The notes: a model not told the origin generated them from the sequence alone. 64,000 bases of DNA from Actinomycetales bacterium SN12 (GCA_002837415.1 PJCV01000003.1:62001-126000); one strand, 5' to 3'. Counted from the first letter of the stretch, positions 17,022-25,587 are shown. Program-made: numbers and translations.

Positions 17022-17085
17022 GCTTCGGCAGGCTCAGCAACCCAGGGAGCAGGCTCAGCAACCCAGGGGCAGGCTCAGCAACCCA
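17022..17085. repeat. Tandem array of repeat A units, intergenic
   Basis: Three copies of GCAGGCTCAGCAACCCA start at 17028, 17049 and 17069; the first is preceded by GCTTCG and so forms a full unit. Spacing is 20-21 bp. The array lies between the permease stop and the glucosidase ribosome site and may add structure that tunes the operon. Confidence 0.8.
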
Positions 17086-17123
17086 CCGGACCGACCACGA
17101 CCACCCGCAAGACAAGGAGCTTC

Positions 17124-18797
17124 ATGACCGACCCATCCCTCGCCGAGCAGAACGCCATCGACCCCGCGGCCTGGTGGCGCCAGGCCGCCGTCTACCAGAT
17201 CTACCCGCGCAGCTTCGCCGACGCCAACGGCGACGGGATCGGCGACATCGCCGGCATCCTCTCCCGTGTCGACTACCTGGCCGAGCTGAGCATCGATGCG
17301 GTCTGGCTCAGCCCCTTCTACCCCTCGGCGCTCGCCGACGGCGGCTACGACGTGGCCGACTATCGCGACGTCGATCCCCGCATCGGCACCCTCGAGGAGT
17401 TCGATCGGATGGTGACGGCGCTGCACGAGCGCGGCATCCACGTCATCGTCGACATCGTCCCGAACCACTCCTCCAACCTGCACGAATGGTTCCAGGAGGC
17501 GCTGGCCGCCGGACGCGGCTCGGCCGCCCGCGAGCGCTACATCTTCCGCGAGGGCACCGGTCCCGACGGCAGTGAGCCGCCCACCGACTGGGTGTCGGTG
17601 TTCGGCGGCGGCGCCTGGGAGCGCGTGGAGGACGGGCAGTGGTACTTCCACCACTTCGCCGTCGAGCAGCCCGACCTGAACTGGTCGCACCCCGAGGTGC
17701 GGGCCGACTTCCTGAAGACGCTGCGGTTCTGGTCGGATCGCGGCGTCGACGGCTTCCGCATCGACGTCGCCCACATGCTCACCAAGGACCTCACCGAGCC
17801 GCTGCCCAGTCGCGCCGAGCTGGAGGCCATCGACACCACCACCGGGCAGCATCCCATCACCGATCGTGATGACGTGCACGAGGTGTACGCCGAATGGCGC
17901 CAGGTGTTCAACGAGTACGACCCGCCGCGCACCGCGGTCGCCGAGGCCTGGGTGCAGACGCCTGAACGGCGAGCCCGATACGCCTCGGCGGAAGGTCTCG
18001 GCCAGGCGTTCAACTTCGATCTGCTGGAAGCGGACTTCGACGCGGAGCAGTTCCGCAGCCTCATCACGGTGAACCTCGCGCAGAGCGAGCTGACGGGCTC
18101 GTCGACGACGTGGGTGCTCTCGAACCACGACGTCACGCGGCACGCCACGCGCTACGGGCTGCCGCCGCTGAACGGCCGCCACGTCAAGCAGGGCACCGAG
18201 TGGGTGGCCGCGGGCGGCCCCGAAGACCAGCTCGACCGCGAGCAGGGACGCCGGCGAGCAGAGGCCGCCACCCTGCTGCTGCTCGGCCTGCCCGGCAGCA
18301 CCTACCTCTACCAGGGCGAGGAGCTGGGCCTGCACGAGGTCGCCGACATCACGCCCGAGCAGCGTCAGGACCCCGCCTTCTTCCGTGGCGCGGAGTTCGA
18401 CGGCCTCGGCCGCGACGGATGCCGGGTGCCGCTGCCGTGGAGCGCCGAGGGGTCGTCGTTCGGCTTCGGCTCCGACGGCGCTCACCTGCCCCAGCCGTCG
18501 TGGTTCGCCGAGTACGCGGTGGATGTGGAGGAGGCGGATCCGGCATCCACCCTCGCGCTCTACCGGAAGGCGCTCGGCCTGCGTCGTCAGCTGCAGACCG
18601 AGGAGAAGCTCGACTGGCGCGAGACGGGGCGCGCCGACGTGCTGCACTTCGTGCGCCCGAACGGCTGGCAGGTGGTGACGAACTTCGGCACCGAGCCGTT
18701 CGACCTCGGTGACGACGCGGATGCGGTGGTGCTGTCGAGCCAGCCGCTTCGCGACGGCGCCCTTCCGGCGGAGGCGACGGCCTGGCTGAAGGCCTGA
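17124..18797 (+). CDS. GH13 alpha-glucosidase (oligo-1,6-glucosidase type)
   Basis: The 557-residue product is an intracellular alpha-retaining glucosidase. The catalytic residues are visible: nucleophile D214 in GFRIDVAH, acid/base E274 in AVAEAWV, and stabiliser D336 in LSNHDVTR. Region I is DIVPNHSS (110-117). The N-terminal AVYQIYPRSFADANGDGIGDI is the classic oligo-1,6-glucosidase/alpha-glucosidase opening. Without a signal peptide, it would split imported isomaltose-, maltose- or sucrose-like sugars brought in by the ABC system. AAGGAG precedes the ATG. Confidence 0.93.
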   Translation: MTDPSLAEQNAIDPAAWWRQAAVYQIYPRSFADANGDGIGDIAGILSRVDYLAELSIDAVWLSPFYPSALADGGYDVADYRDVDPRIGTLEEFDRMVTALHERGIHVIVDIVPNHSSNLHEWFQEALAAGRGSAARERYIFREGTGPDGSEPPTDWVSVFGGGAWERVEDGQWYFHHFAVEQPDLNWSHPEVRADFLKTLRFWSDRGVDGFRIDVAHMLTKDLTEPLPSRAELEAIDTTTGQHPITDRDDVHEVYAEWRQVFNEYDPPRTAVAEAWVQTPERRARYASAEGLGQAFNFDLLEADFDAEQFRSLITVNLAQSELTGSSTTWVLSNHDVTRHATRYGLPPLNGRHVKQGTEWVAAGGPEDQLDREQGRRRAEAATLLLLGLPGSTYLYQGEELGLHEVADITPEQRQDPAFFRGAEFDGLGRDGCRVPLPWSAEGSSFGFGSDGAHLPQPSWFAEYAVDVEEADPASTLALYRKALGLRRQLQTEEKLDWRETGRADVLHFVRPNGWQVVTNFGTEPFDLGDDADAVVLSSQPLRDGALPAEATAWLKA

Positions 18798-18807
18798 CGC
18801 GCACCGC

Positions 18808-18876
18808 AGCCGCGCGAGTGGTCAGAAACGTACGCGAACCGTCCCGTTCGCGTACGTTTCTGACCTCCGCGCGGCT
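18808..18876. repeat. Large REP-like palindrome after the sugar operon
   Basis: An inner stem of 20 perfect base pairs (GGTCAGAAACGTACGCGAAC at 18820-18839 against its complement at 18846-18865) closes a 6-nt loop. It is flanked by a further 9-bp stem (AGCCGCGCG / CGCGCGGCT) after a few unpaired bases. It could terminate transcription, but the GGTCA-N5-GTACGC core recurs in two hairpins near 52.1 kb, so it also looks like a dispersed element. Confidence 0.8.
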
Positions 18877-18914
18877 CGTGGCACGGCTTTGCGGCGGGCT
18901 GACCGTCGTCAAGT

Positions 18915-18929
18915 TGAGAATGGTTCTCA
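18915..18929. promoter_or_regulatory. Zur box upstream of znuA
   Basis: TGAGAA-TGG-TTCTCA is a 6-3-6 palindrome, close to the TGAnAAtnnTTnTCA sites bound by actinobacterial Zur. It lies 21 nt before the znuA start, and a zur gene closes the same cluster, so autogenous zinc repression of the uptake operon is likely. Confidence 0.8.
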
Positions 18930-18950
18930 TTAGCGATTACAGTGGAGCGC

Positions 18951-19925
18951 ATGCACAAGCGCCTCTCCGCTCTCGCCCTCGCCGCGGCATCTGCTCTCGT
19001 CCTCAGTGGATGCACGACTTCGGCCGATGACGGTGAGACCGGCGCACTGCGGGTGGTCTCCTCGACCAATGTCTACGGTCAGCTGGCGACCGAGATCGGC
19101 GGCGACCGTGTCGAGGTCACCAGCCTGATCGACTCCGCCGCGAAGGACCCCCACGGATACGAAGCCTCCGCGCGTGACCGCCTTGCGGTGCAGAAGGCCG
19201 ACCTCGTCATCGAGAACGGCGGTGGCTACGACGCGTTCATGGACGAGCTCATCGACGGGTCGGACGCGGTCGTCATCACCGCCGCGGAATTCTCCCACGA
19301 CTATCCCGATGCCGTGGTCGACGACCACGACGAAGACGACGCGCACGACGAGCACGCGGATGACCACGCGGCCGACCACGACGGACACTCGCACATCGAG
19401 GGCTTCAACGAGCACGTCTGGTTCGACGTGCACACGGTCTCGCACGTCGCCGAGCAGATCGCGGCCGACCTCACCGAGCTCGACCCCGCGGGCAAGGCGC
19501 AGTACGTCGCCGCGGCGGAGAAGCTCGCCGGTGAGCTCGAGGCGATCGAGGGCGAACTCGACGCCCTGCACGCGACGCTCGAGGGCACGCCGGTGTTCAT
19601 CACCGAACCGCTGCCCGGAGCGCTCGCCGCGGCGGCGGGTCTCGACGACGTCGCACCCGAGGGCTTCGCATCCGCAGTCGAAGAGGGCAACGAGGTCGCC
19701 CCCGCGATCCTGCTCGAGTCGCTGTCGCTCGTCGAGGACGGCGGAGTGCGCGCGGTGCTCGCCAACGCGCAGACGGGCGGGGCCGAGACGAGCCGCATCG
19801 AGGACGCCGCGAAGGGCGCAGGCATCCCCGTGGCCACCTTCCACGAGCTGCTGAGCGCCGACCAGTCGTACGCTGAGTGGATGCGCTCCGCGATCTCCGA
19901 CCTCGCCGCGGCTCTTCACGGATGA
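18951..19925 (+). CDS. znuA: Zinc ABC transporter substrate-binding lipoprotein
   Basis: The 324-residue product has a lipobox (LVLSGC) and the cluster A-I metal-binding fold. Likely zinc ligands include the His in DPHGYEAS and in NEHVWFDV. Between them is a His/Asp-rich loop (about residues 122-152, many DDH and HDEH units) typical of ZnuA and thought to collect zinc. The helical backbone is followed by PVFITEPLPGALAAAAG. The ATG at 18951 is preferred to a GTG 9 nt upstream because the lipoprotein signal then begins MHKRLSALA. Its stop overlaps znuC. Confidence 0.92.
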   Translation: MHKRLSALALAAASALVLSGCTTSADDGETGALRVVSSTNVYGQLATEIGGDRVEVTSLIDSAAKDPHGYEASARDRLAVQKADLVIENGGGYDAFMDELIDGSDAVVITAAEFSHDYPDAVVDDHDEDDAHDEHADDHAADHDGHSHIEGFNEHVWFDVHTVSHVAEQIAADLTELDPAGKAQYVAAAEKLAGELEAIEGELDALHATLEGTPVFITEPLPGALAAAAGLDDVAPEGFASAVEEGNEVAPAILLESLSLVEDGGVRAVLANAQTGGAETSRIEDAAKGAGIPVATFHELLSADQSYAEWMRSAISDLAAALHG

Positions 19926-20788
19926 GCGCGGCCCCGATGAGCGGCGCCGGATCGAGCGTGCTCGAGATCCGCGGGGCGGCTCTGCATCGCTCGGGCCGCG
20001 AGCTGTGGTCGGGACTCGACCTCGATGTCGCGCCGGGGGAGTTCCTCGCCGTGCTCGGCCCATCCGGGTCCGGTAAGACGACGCTGCTGCGCAGCATCCT
20101 GGGTCTGCAGCCGCTCTCGGCCGGAAGCATCCGGGTCGGGGGCGGCCTTCGACAGGCTCAGGCACCCAGAAGGGGTGACCGCCGGATCGGCTACGTGCCG
20201 CAGCAGCGACCGCTGCCCCCCGACACGAGCATGCGCGCACGCGACCTCGTCGCGCTCGGCGTGAACGGCTCCCGCTTCGGCCTGCCGATCCCGCACCGCG
20301 GCGATCGCGCGCGCGTCGACTCCCTGCTCGAGGGCGTCGGCGCCGCACACTACGCCGACCGCCCGGTCGGACTGCTCTCGGGCGGCGAGCAGCAGCGCCT
20401 GCGCGTCGGCCAGGCTCTCGCCGACGACCCCACACTGCTGCTCTGCGACGAGCCGCTCTCAGGTCTCGACCTCGCCAACCAGCGCGGCATCACCGGCATC
20501 ATCGACCGTCAGCGGCGCCAGGGCGCCGGAGTGCTGTTCGTCACCCACGACGTCAATCCGATCCTGGGCCTCGTCGACCGCATCCTGTACATCGCCGGCG
20601 GCCGCTTCGTGCTCGGCACCCCGGATGAGGTGCTGCAGAGTCGCGTGCTCACCGAGCTGTACGGCACGGCCGTGTTCGTGCTGCGCGCCGGCGACCGGCT
20701 GGTGGTCGTCGGAGCGCCGGATGCCGAGGGCACGCACGCCCACGAGCACTCCGACGACGGCCCCTCGCACCAGGGGGCGCACGCATGA
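19922..20788 (+). CDS. znuC: Zinc ABC transporter ATPase, with repeat-derived insertion
   Basis: This is the 288-residue ATPase of the uptake system. It has Walker A GPSGSGKTT, the signature LSGGEQQRLRVGQAL, Walker B LLLCDEPLSGLD and the switch His in FVTHDV. Before the Q-loop, the sequence GGLRQAQAPRRGD is encoded by repeat A and lengthens the loop leading to RRIGYVPQQRP. The C-terminus is His/Asp-rich (EGTHAHEHSDD), which could sense or carry metal. It shares ATGA overlaps with znuA and znuB. Confidence 0.92.
   Translation: MSAAPMSGAGSSVLEIRGAALHRSGRELWSGLDLDVAPGEFLAVLGPSGSGKTTLLRSILGLQPLSAGSIRVGGGLRQAQAPRRGDRRIGYVPQQRPLPPDTSMRARDLVALGVNGSRFGLPIPHRGDRARVDSLLEGVGAAHYADRPVGLLSGGEQQRLRVGQALADDPTLLLCDEPLSGLDLANQRGITGIIDRQRRQGAGVLFVTHDVNPILGLVDRILYIAGGRFVLGTPDEVLQSRVLTELYGTAVFVLRAGDRLVVVGAPDAEGTHAHEHSDDGPSHQGAHA
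20146..20167. repeat. Interspersed repeat A inside znuC
   Basis: CTTCGACAGGCTCAGGCACC is one base different from the hisC copy. Here it encodes LRQAQAP in a loop ahead of the Q-loop. Confidence 0.8.
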
Positions 20789-21645
20789 GGCCGCTGCTCG
20801 ACTGGGGCGACGTCTTCTCGTTCCAGGACTACGGCGAGCTGCTCGCCCTGCTCTCGAACTCGCTCATCGCGGGCGCCGTCCTCGGCATCGTCGGCGGGCT
20901 GATCGGCGTCTTCGTCATGCAGCGCGATCTCGCCTTCGCCGTGCACGGTGTGAGCGAGCTGTCGTTCGCCGGCGCCGCCGCCGCGCTGCTGTTCGGCGGC
21001 AGCGTGGTCGTGGGCTCGCTCGGCGGCGCGCTGGTGGCCGCGATCCTCATCGGCGTGCTGGGCGCGAAGGCGCGCGACCGCAACTCCATCGTGGGCGTGC
21101 TGATGCCGTTCGGGCTGGGCCTGGGCATCCTGTTCCTCTCGCTCGTCGACGGGCGCACGGCCAACCGCTTCGGTCTGCTGACCGGTCAGATCGTGTCGGT
21201 CTCGAACCCGGATCTCGGCTGGCTGATCGGCATCTGCGCGGTGGTCCTGATCGGGCTGCTGCTGATGTGGCATCCGCTGCGCTTCGACTCGCTCGACGCG
21301 GAATCCGCGGCGGCGCGCGGTGTGCCGGTGCGTGCGGTCAGCCTCGTCTTCATGGTGCTGCTCGGGCTGATCGTAGCGGTCAGCGTGCACATCATCGGTG
21401 CGCTGCTGGTGATGGCTCTCCTGGTCACCCCGGCAGCGGCGGCGATGCGCCTGTCGAGCGGGCCGGTCGCGGTGCCGCTGCTGTCAGCGCTCTTCGGATT
21501 CACCGCTGCGGTCGGGGGCATCCTGCTCGCGCTCGCCGGAACGCTTCCGGTGAGCCCGTACATCACCACCATCTCGTTCCTGATCTATGCGGGCTGCTGG
21601 ATCACGCAGCGGGTCAGGTCGCGGGTTCCCCGAGTGGGTCGCTGA
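20785..21645 (+). CDS. znuB: Zinc ABC transporter permease
   Basis: The 286-residue product has about eight hydrophobic helices in the ABC-3 family pattern: RDLAFAVHGVSELSFAGAAAALL, the cytoplasmic coupling stretch SLDAESAAARGVPVRAVSL, and HIIGALLVMALLVTPAAAA. It forms the membrane channel for Zn2+ (possibly Mn2+). It overlaps znuC by ATGA. The TGA stop lies within a partial copy of repeat B (21637-21650), so the repeat may have defined the end of this protein. Confidence 0.93.
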   Translation: MRPLLDWGDVFSFQDYGELLALLSNSLIAGAVLGIVGGLIGVFVMQRDLAFAVHGVSELSFAGAAAALLFGGSVVVGSLGGALVAAILIGVLGAKARDRNSIVGVLMPFGLGLGILFLSLVDGRTANRFGLLTGQIVSVSNPDLGWLIGICAVVLIGLLLMWHPLRFDSLDAESAAARGVPVRAVSLVFMVLLGLIVAVSVHIIGALLVMALLVTPAAAAMRLSSGPVAVPLLSALFGFTAAVGGILLALAGTLPVSPYITTISFLIYAGCWITQRVRSRVPRVGR

Positions 21646-21650
21646 GCGAG
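21637..21650. repeat. Partial repeat B overlapping the znuB stop codon
   Basis: GGTCGCTGAGCGAG matches the first half of the repeat at 10777-10807 with one change. Its TGA is the znuB stop. Confidence 0.5.
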
Positions 21651-21683
21651 ATACCCGCTGACCGCCTGCACAGGCGCCCGGCC

Positions 21684-21689
21684 TAGACT
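21684..21689 (+). promoter_or_regulatory. Leaderless -10 element TAGACT for zur
   Basis: TAGACT is followed by 6 nt and the ATG of zur. This gives zur and its downstream genes a promoter separate from the znuACB one. Confidence 0.6.
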
Positions 21690-21695
21690 CGAGGC

Positions 21696-22112
21696 ATGGC
21701 TCAGCGGAACACCTGGCAGCGCGAACGCGTGCGCGATGCGCTCGCCGACGCGCGCGGTTTCGTGAGCGCACAGTCGCTGCACGCCGAGCTGCGTCAGGCG
21801 AACACCGGCATCGGGCTCGCCACCGTGTACCGCGCGCTGGCCGGGCTCGCCGCCTCGGGCGAGGCGGACTCGCTGCAGAGCCCCGAGGGCGAAGCGCTCT
21901 ACCGGGCCTGCTCGACGGAAGGGCACCACCACCACCTCATCTGCCGGTCATGCGGTCTGACCGTCGAGATCGAGGCGAAGGATGTCGAGCAGTGGGCTAA
22001 GCGCACGGCAACCCTGCACGGTTTCCGCGACGCCGAGCACGTCGTCGACATCTTCGGTCTCTGCGCCAGCTGCGCCAACAGGCAGGGTGCCTCGCCCGAG
22101 GCGGCGCAGTGA
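21696..22112 (+). CDS. zur: Zinc uptake regulator, Fur family
   Basis: The 138-residue product has the Fur-type winged helix (residues 5-75, TGIGLATVYRALAGLAASG) and a metal domain with STEGHHHHLICRSCG. The CxxC pairs (CRSC and CASC) form the structural zinc site, and the His-rich HHHH stretch contributes to the sensory site. The cluster with znuACB and the Zur box at 18915 identify it as the zinc regulator rather than Fur or PerR. The stop overlaps the next gene (GTGA). Confidence 0.93.
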   Translation: MAQRNTWQRERVRDALADARGFVSAQSLHAELRQANTGIGLATVYRALAGLAASGEADSLQSPEGEALYRACSTEGHHHHLICRSCGLTVEIEAKDVEQWAKRTATLHGFRDAEHVVDIFGLCASCANRQGASPEAAQ

Positions 22113-23143
22113 CATCCACGGCCACGCCGACGGTGCCGCACGCGCATCGCCAGCCGCCTCGTCGGGTGCCCACCGGAAAGGCCATCGTGGCAGGCGCCGG
22201 TGTCGTCGCCGTGCTGGTGCTCATCGACCTGTTCGCGCCCGCGCTCTTCTCCGACGCCCTGCCCGCCCGCGCTCAGGACGGACTGACCCTCGCGCTCAGC
22301 GTGCTGATCGAGGCGCTGCCCTGGGTGATCCTCGGTGTCGTGCTGTCGATCGTCGTGCAGGTGTGGCTGCCGTCGGACGCCGTGCAGCGGTGGCTGCCGC
22401 GGAACCCGTGGGCGCGGCGCGGTGTGCTGTCGCTGCTGGGCATGTTCATCCCGGTGTGCGAGTGCGGCAATGTGCCCTTCGCCCGCGGGCTGATGATGCG
22501 CGGCCTCGCGCCGGCCGAGGCGATGACCTTCCTCATCGCCGCTCCGATCGTGAACCCCATCGTGATCCTCACCACCCATGCCGCGTTCGGCTGGGACGGC
22601 GGGATCCTCGTCGCGCGTCTGCTCGGCGGCTTCGTCATCGCGAATCTCATCGGGTGGATCTTCAGTCTGCGCCGCGACCAGCAGGCGCTGCTCACCGAGC
22701 GATTCGTCGACACCTGCGCGCACGTGGCGCATGAACCGGGCAGTCCGGCGCGTCGCAGCCTCCTGCAGTTCCTCATCGAGCTGCGCGCCGTCATGCCGGC
22801 TCTCGTGATCGGATCCGCGCTCGCCGGCGCCGTGCAGGTGCTCGTGCCGCGGGACGTGCTGCTGGCGATCGGCTCGAACCCCGTGCTGTCGATCGTCGCC
22901 ATGGTCGTGCTCGCGATGACCGTCGCGATCTGCTCGAACGTCGACGCCTTCTTCGCCCTGTCGTTCGCCTCGACCTTCTCGTCCGGTGCGATCATCGCGT
23001 TCCTCATCGTCGGTCCGCTGGTCGATGTGAAGATGCTCGCGCTGCTGCGCACCACCTTCACCGGTCGCGTGCTGGCCGCCGTCGTCGGGGTGGTCGTGCT
23101 GTCGGCCTGCGTGATCGGGATCGGGGTGAACGTCCTTGGCTGA
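22109..23143 (+). CDS. DUF318/ArsP_1-family permease (YcgR-like)
   Basis: The 344-residue product has eight hydrophobic helices and the family motif CECGNVPFARGLMMRG (residues about 115-130), which corresponds to the CSCxxxP motif of DUF318 permeases. Members next to zur and a TIGR03943 gene are known zinc-responsive proteins (YcgR), with suspected roles in zinc or cofactor trafficking. The transported species is not established. It starts at GTG overlapping the zur stop and overlaps the next gene by 8 nt. Confidence 0.85.
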   Translation: MTSTATPTVPHAHRQPPRRVPTGKAIVAGAGVVAVLVLIDLFAPALFSDALPARAQDGLTLALSVLIEALPWVILGVVLSIVVQVWLPSDAVQRWLPRNPWARRGVLSLLGMFIPVCECGNVPFARGLMMRGLAPAEAMTFLIAAPIVNPIVILTTHAAFGWDGGILVARLLGGFVIANLIGWIFSLRRDQQALLTERFVDTCAHVAHEPGSPARRSLLQFLIELRAVMPALVIGSALAGAVQVLVPRDVLLAIGSNPVLSIVAMVVLAMTVAICSNVDAFFALSFASTFSSGAIIAFLIVGPLVDVKMLALLRTTFTGRVLAAVVGVVVLSACVIGIGVNVLG

Positions 23144-23918
23144 GACCGCGAGCGCACGACGCGACCTCTGGCGCGCTGTCGCCACCCGCTGGCTGGGCGT
23201 CGGCCTCGCCGTCGTCATCTCGGTGGTCACGCTGGTGCTCGCCGTGACCGGCCGGCTCACCCTGTACATCAGCCCCGAGACGGTCTGGTTCGCGGCGGCC
23301 GCGGCCGTGCTCACGATGGTCCTGGCCGTCTGGTCGTGCACCCTCCCGCTGGGCGCGGAGGGTGAGCACGACCACTCGCACGATGCACCGGATGCCCGGG
23401 CGCAGCGTCGACGTCGGATGCAGACGGTCGCCGCGGTGAGCGGAGGAGTGATCGCCTCGGCGGTCGTGCTCGCGGGGCTCGTACTGCCCCCGGCATCGCT
23501 CTCGGCGCAGATCGCGCTGTCGCGCGCCGGCGAGTCACCGACGCTGTTCGCCGGTGCCGATGACGTCGCGCTGGGCGTCGCCGACACCACCAGCTTCGGA
23601 GTAGGCGACTGGTCGATCGCGTTCGCCAACTCCACTCGCCCCGAGAAGTACGACGGTGCAGCCGTCACCCTCACCGGCTTCGTCACCCCTGGGGAGGACG
23701 GCGACGTGAACCTCACCCGCATGGTGATCTCGCACTGCGTGATCGATGCGCAGCCGGCATCCGTCCCCCTGAGCGGTGGCGGACTCGACGGCGACTACGA
23801 GACCGGGCAGTGGGTCGAGGTGACGGGCACCGTTCGCGCCGGTGACAGCGGCGCGCTGAGCATCGAGTCGGCGACGGTGAAGAGGATCGACGAGCCGAAG
23901 GACCCGTATGAGTACTGA
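23136..23918 (+). CDS. TIGR03943-family membrane/extracytoplasmic protein (YcgQ-like)
   Basis: The 260-residue product has two N-terminal hydrophobic helices (20-45 and 50-68), a His/Asp linker (HDHSHDAPD), a third helix (about 95-115), and an external beta-rich domain. That domain carries the family pattern DGAAVTLTGFV and TRMVISHCVIDAQPASVPL. Proteins of this type are paired with DUF318 permeases under Zur control. A TTG start at 23136 is used because it follows GGGGTGA and gives the family N-terminus; no ATG is available. Confidence 0.82.
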   Translation: MAETASARRDLWRAVATRWLGVGLAVVISVVTLVLAVTGRLTLYISPETVWFAAAAAVLTMVLAVWSCTLPLGAEGEHDHSHDAPDARAQRRRRMQTVAAVSGGVIASAVVLAGLVLPPASLSAQIALSRAGESPTLFAGADDVALGVADTTSFGVGDWSIAFANSTRPEKYDGAAVTLTGFVTPGEDGDVNLTRMVISHCVIDAQPASVPLSGGGLDGDYETGQWVEVTGTVRAGDSGALSIESATVKRIDEPKDPYEY

Positions 23919-25587
23919 CGGTCCGGACGCCGGCGGCTCGGGCGAGCAGCCGCTCACCCGCGCCCAGCTGCGCGCGCTGCGAGCTGCGGAGACCCATGAC
24001 GAAACGGATGCCGCGCTCGAGGCGCCCCCCGCGCCGGACGCCGCCGCCGCACCGCAGCCGGAGGCCGCCGATGCCCGTGGCGCCCGTGACGAAACGGGGG
24101 TCGACACTCCAGATGTCGGCCCGATCACGGGGAGTCCTCCGACATCTGGAGTGTCGGCCCCCCGATCGGCACCGTCCGCGAGCGCACCCCGCACTCCGGA
24201 CCTGGCATCCGCACCACCGCGCGAGCGCCGGTTCACCCTCACTCTGCTGTCGGTGCTCGGCATCCTGACGCTGGTCGCCGGTGCACTCGCGGTCGTCAGC
24301 CTCGTGCAGGGGCCCCGTCTCAGTCAGGTGCAGGTCGATCCTGCACGGGCGATCGAGGCATCCGGCAGCAGACTCATCCTCACCGCCAACCAGAGCCTCG
24401 ACGCCGTCGACGCGGAACAGGTCTCCGTCGAGCCGGCCGTGCCGTTCACGGTTGATGCCAGCGGACGCAGCATCGGCATCCGATTCACCGTCCCGCTGCA
24501 CGACGACACGACCTACCGGGTCGCCGTCGCGGGTGTCACCGCCGCCGGCGGGGGCACCGAAGCCGACCTCGAGACGAGCTTCCGCACGCCCGCGTCGAGC
24601 ATCATGCTGCTGCAGCGCTCGGCCGACGGCGCCGACAAGATCTTCCTCTCCGACCTGAGCGGTGAGAAGGCCGCGCCGGTGTTCGAGCATCCGCGCATCA
24701 GCGACTACCGCGCCACGAGCGACGTGCTCGTCGTCGCCGTCGAGGAAGAGGAGGGCTCGCGTCTGCTCGTGATGAACCGCGACGGCTCCGATCAGCGCGA
24801 GCTGCCGCTGCCGGGCGAGGGGTACGTCTCGTCGGTGCAGGTGTCCGACCGGGCCGGCCTGGTCGGCTACAGCTACTCCGACCGCGAACTCACCGAGACG
24901 ACCGGCCGCGCGAGCGTGCTCGTGACCCAGGCTCTCAGCGGCACGGACGAGCCGCGCATCGTGCAGATCGATGGCAAGGACGCGAATGTCGCCGAGTGGC
25001 GCTTCGTGCCCGATTCCACATCGCTGCTGTTCATCGACTTCGACGGCTCGCTGACGGTCGAGGATCCCACCGGCGACGCAGGGGCGCAGCCCATGGGCAC
25101 CGCGGCGAGCATCCTCGGGGTGAACCGCGGCACGTACACCGCGCTCATCGAGCGCGCCGACGGCAGCTTCGTCGTGCTCGACCTCACCGACGGCACCGAG
25201 CAGCCGCTGCCGGCCTCCGACCCCGACTACGGCGACGCGGTCGGCATCGAGGCGTTCCCCGGCGGCACTCTGCGGCACGTCGTGCAACGCGATGAACTCG
25301 GCATGCCGACTGGCCAGGCGGTCGTGCGGGTCGACGAGCAGGGCGTGGCCGCCATGATCGCGGAGGTGAGCGGCGAGGACTCGATCCTGCAGACCTGTGT
25401 GTCACCGAGCGGCCAGTACGCCGCCGTCACCATCGCCCCCGACCTCGCGAGCAACGACTACGACGACCTGCTGCTGCCACTCCCCGTCACCCTGCACACC
25501 AGCCTCATCGACCTCATTGGCGATCGCGAGCTGCCCACCCTGAGCGGCTTCGACATCTCGTGGTGCCGCACGGCTCCGCTGCCATGA
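23908..25587 (+). CDS. Membrane-anchored protein with Ig-like and beta-propeller-like regions
   Basis: The 559-residue product has a disordered cytoplasmic N-terminus (1-110) and one transmembrane helix (about 112-135). A Big-like domain follows (LILTANQSLDAVDAEQVSVEPAVPFTVDASGRSIGIRFTVP region), then repeats such as SADGADKIFLSDLSGEKAAPV and DSTSLLFIDFDGSLTVEDPTGD that suggest WD40/TolB-like blades. It overlaps the YcgQ-like gene by 11 nt and so ends the zinc cluster. A hairpin-forming insert lies at 24102-24156. The role is unknown; a cell-surface sensor or scaffold is possible. Confidence 0.7.
   Translation: MSTDGPDAGGSGEQPLTRAQLRALRAAETHDETDAALEAPPAPDAAAAPQPEAADARGARDETGVDTPDVGPITGSPPTSGVSAPRSAPSASAPRTPDLASAPPRERRFTLTLLSVLGILTLVAGALAVVSLVQGPRLSQVQVDPARAIEASGSRLILTANQSLDAVDAEQVSVEPAVPFTVDASGRSIGIRFTVPLHDDTTYRVAVAGVTAAGGGTEADLETSFRTPASSIMLLQRSADGADKIFLSDLSGEKAAPVFEHPRISDYRATSDVLVVAVEEEEGSRLLVMNRDGSDQRELPLPGEGYVSSVQVSDRAGLVGYSYSDRELTETTGRASVLVTQALSGTDEPRIVQIDGKDANVAEWRFVPDSTSLLFIDFDGSLTVEDPTGDAGAQPMGTAASILGVNRGTYTALIERADGSFVVLDLTDGTEQPLPASDPDYGDAVGIEAFPGGTLRHVVQRDELGMPTGQAVVRVDEQGVAAMIAEVSGEDSILQTCVSPSGQYAAVTIAPDLASNDYDDLLLPLPVTLHTSLIDLIGDRELPTLSGFDISWCRTAPLP
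24102..24156. repeat. Long inverted repeat within a coding region
   Basis: Two 18-bp arms, CGACACTCCAGATGTCGG and CCGACATCTGGAGTGTCG, are perfect complements around a 19-nt loop. It is read in frame (VDTPDVGPITGS, then PPTSGVSAP) in the disordered N-terminus of the anchored protein. The perfect symmetry is not explained by protein coding. Confidence 0.85.

Noticed and set aside
17022..17085. Possible CRISPR array
   Set aside because: Units are 17 nt with 3-4 nt gaps; there are no spacers and no cas genes.
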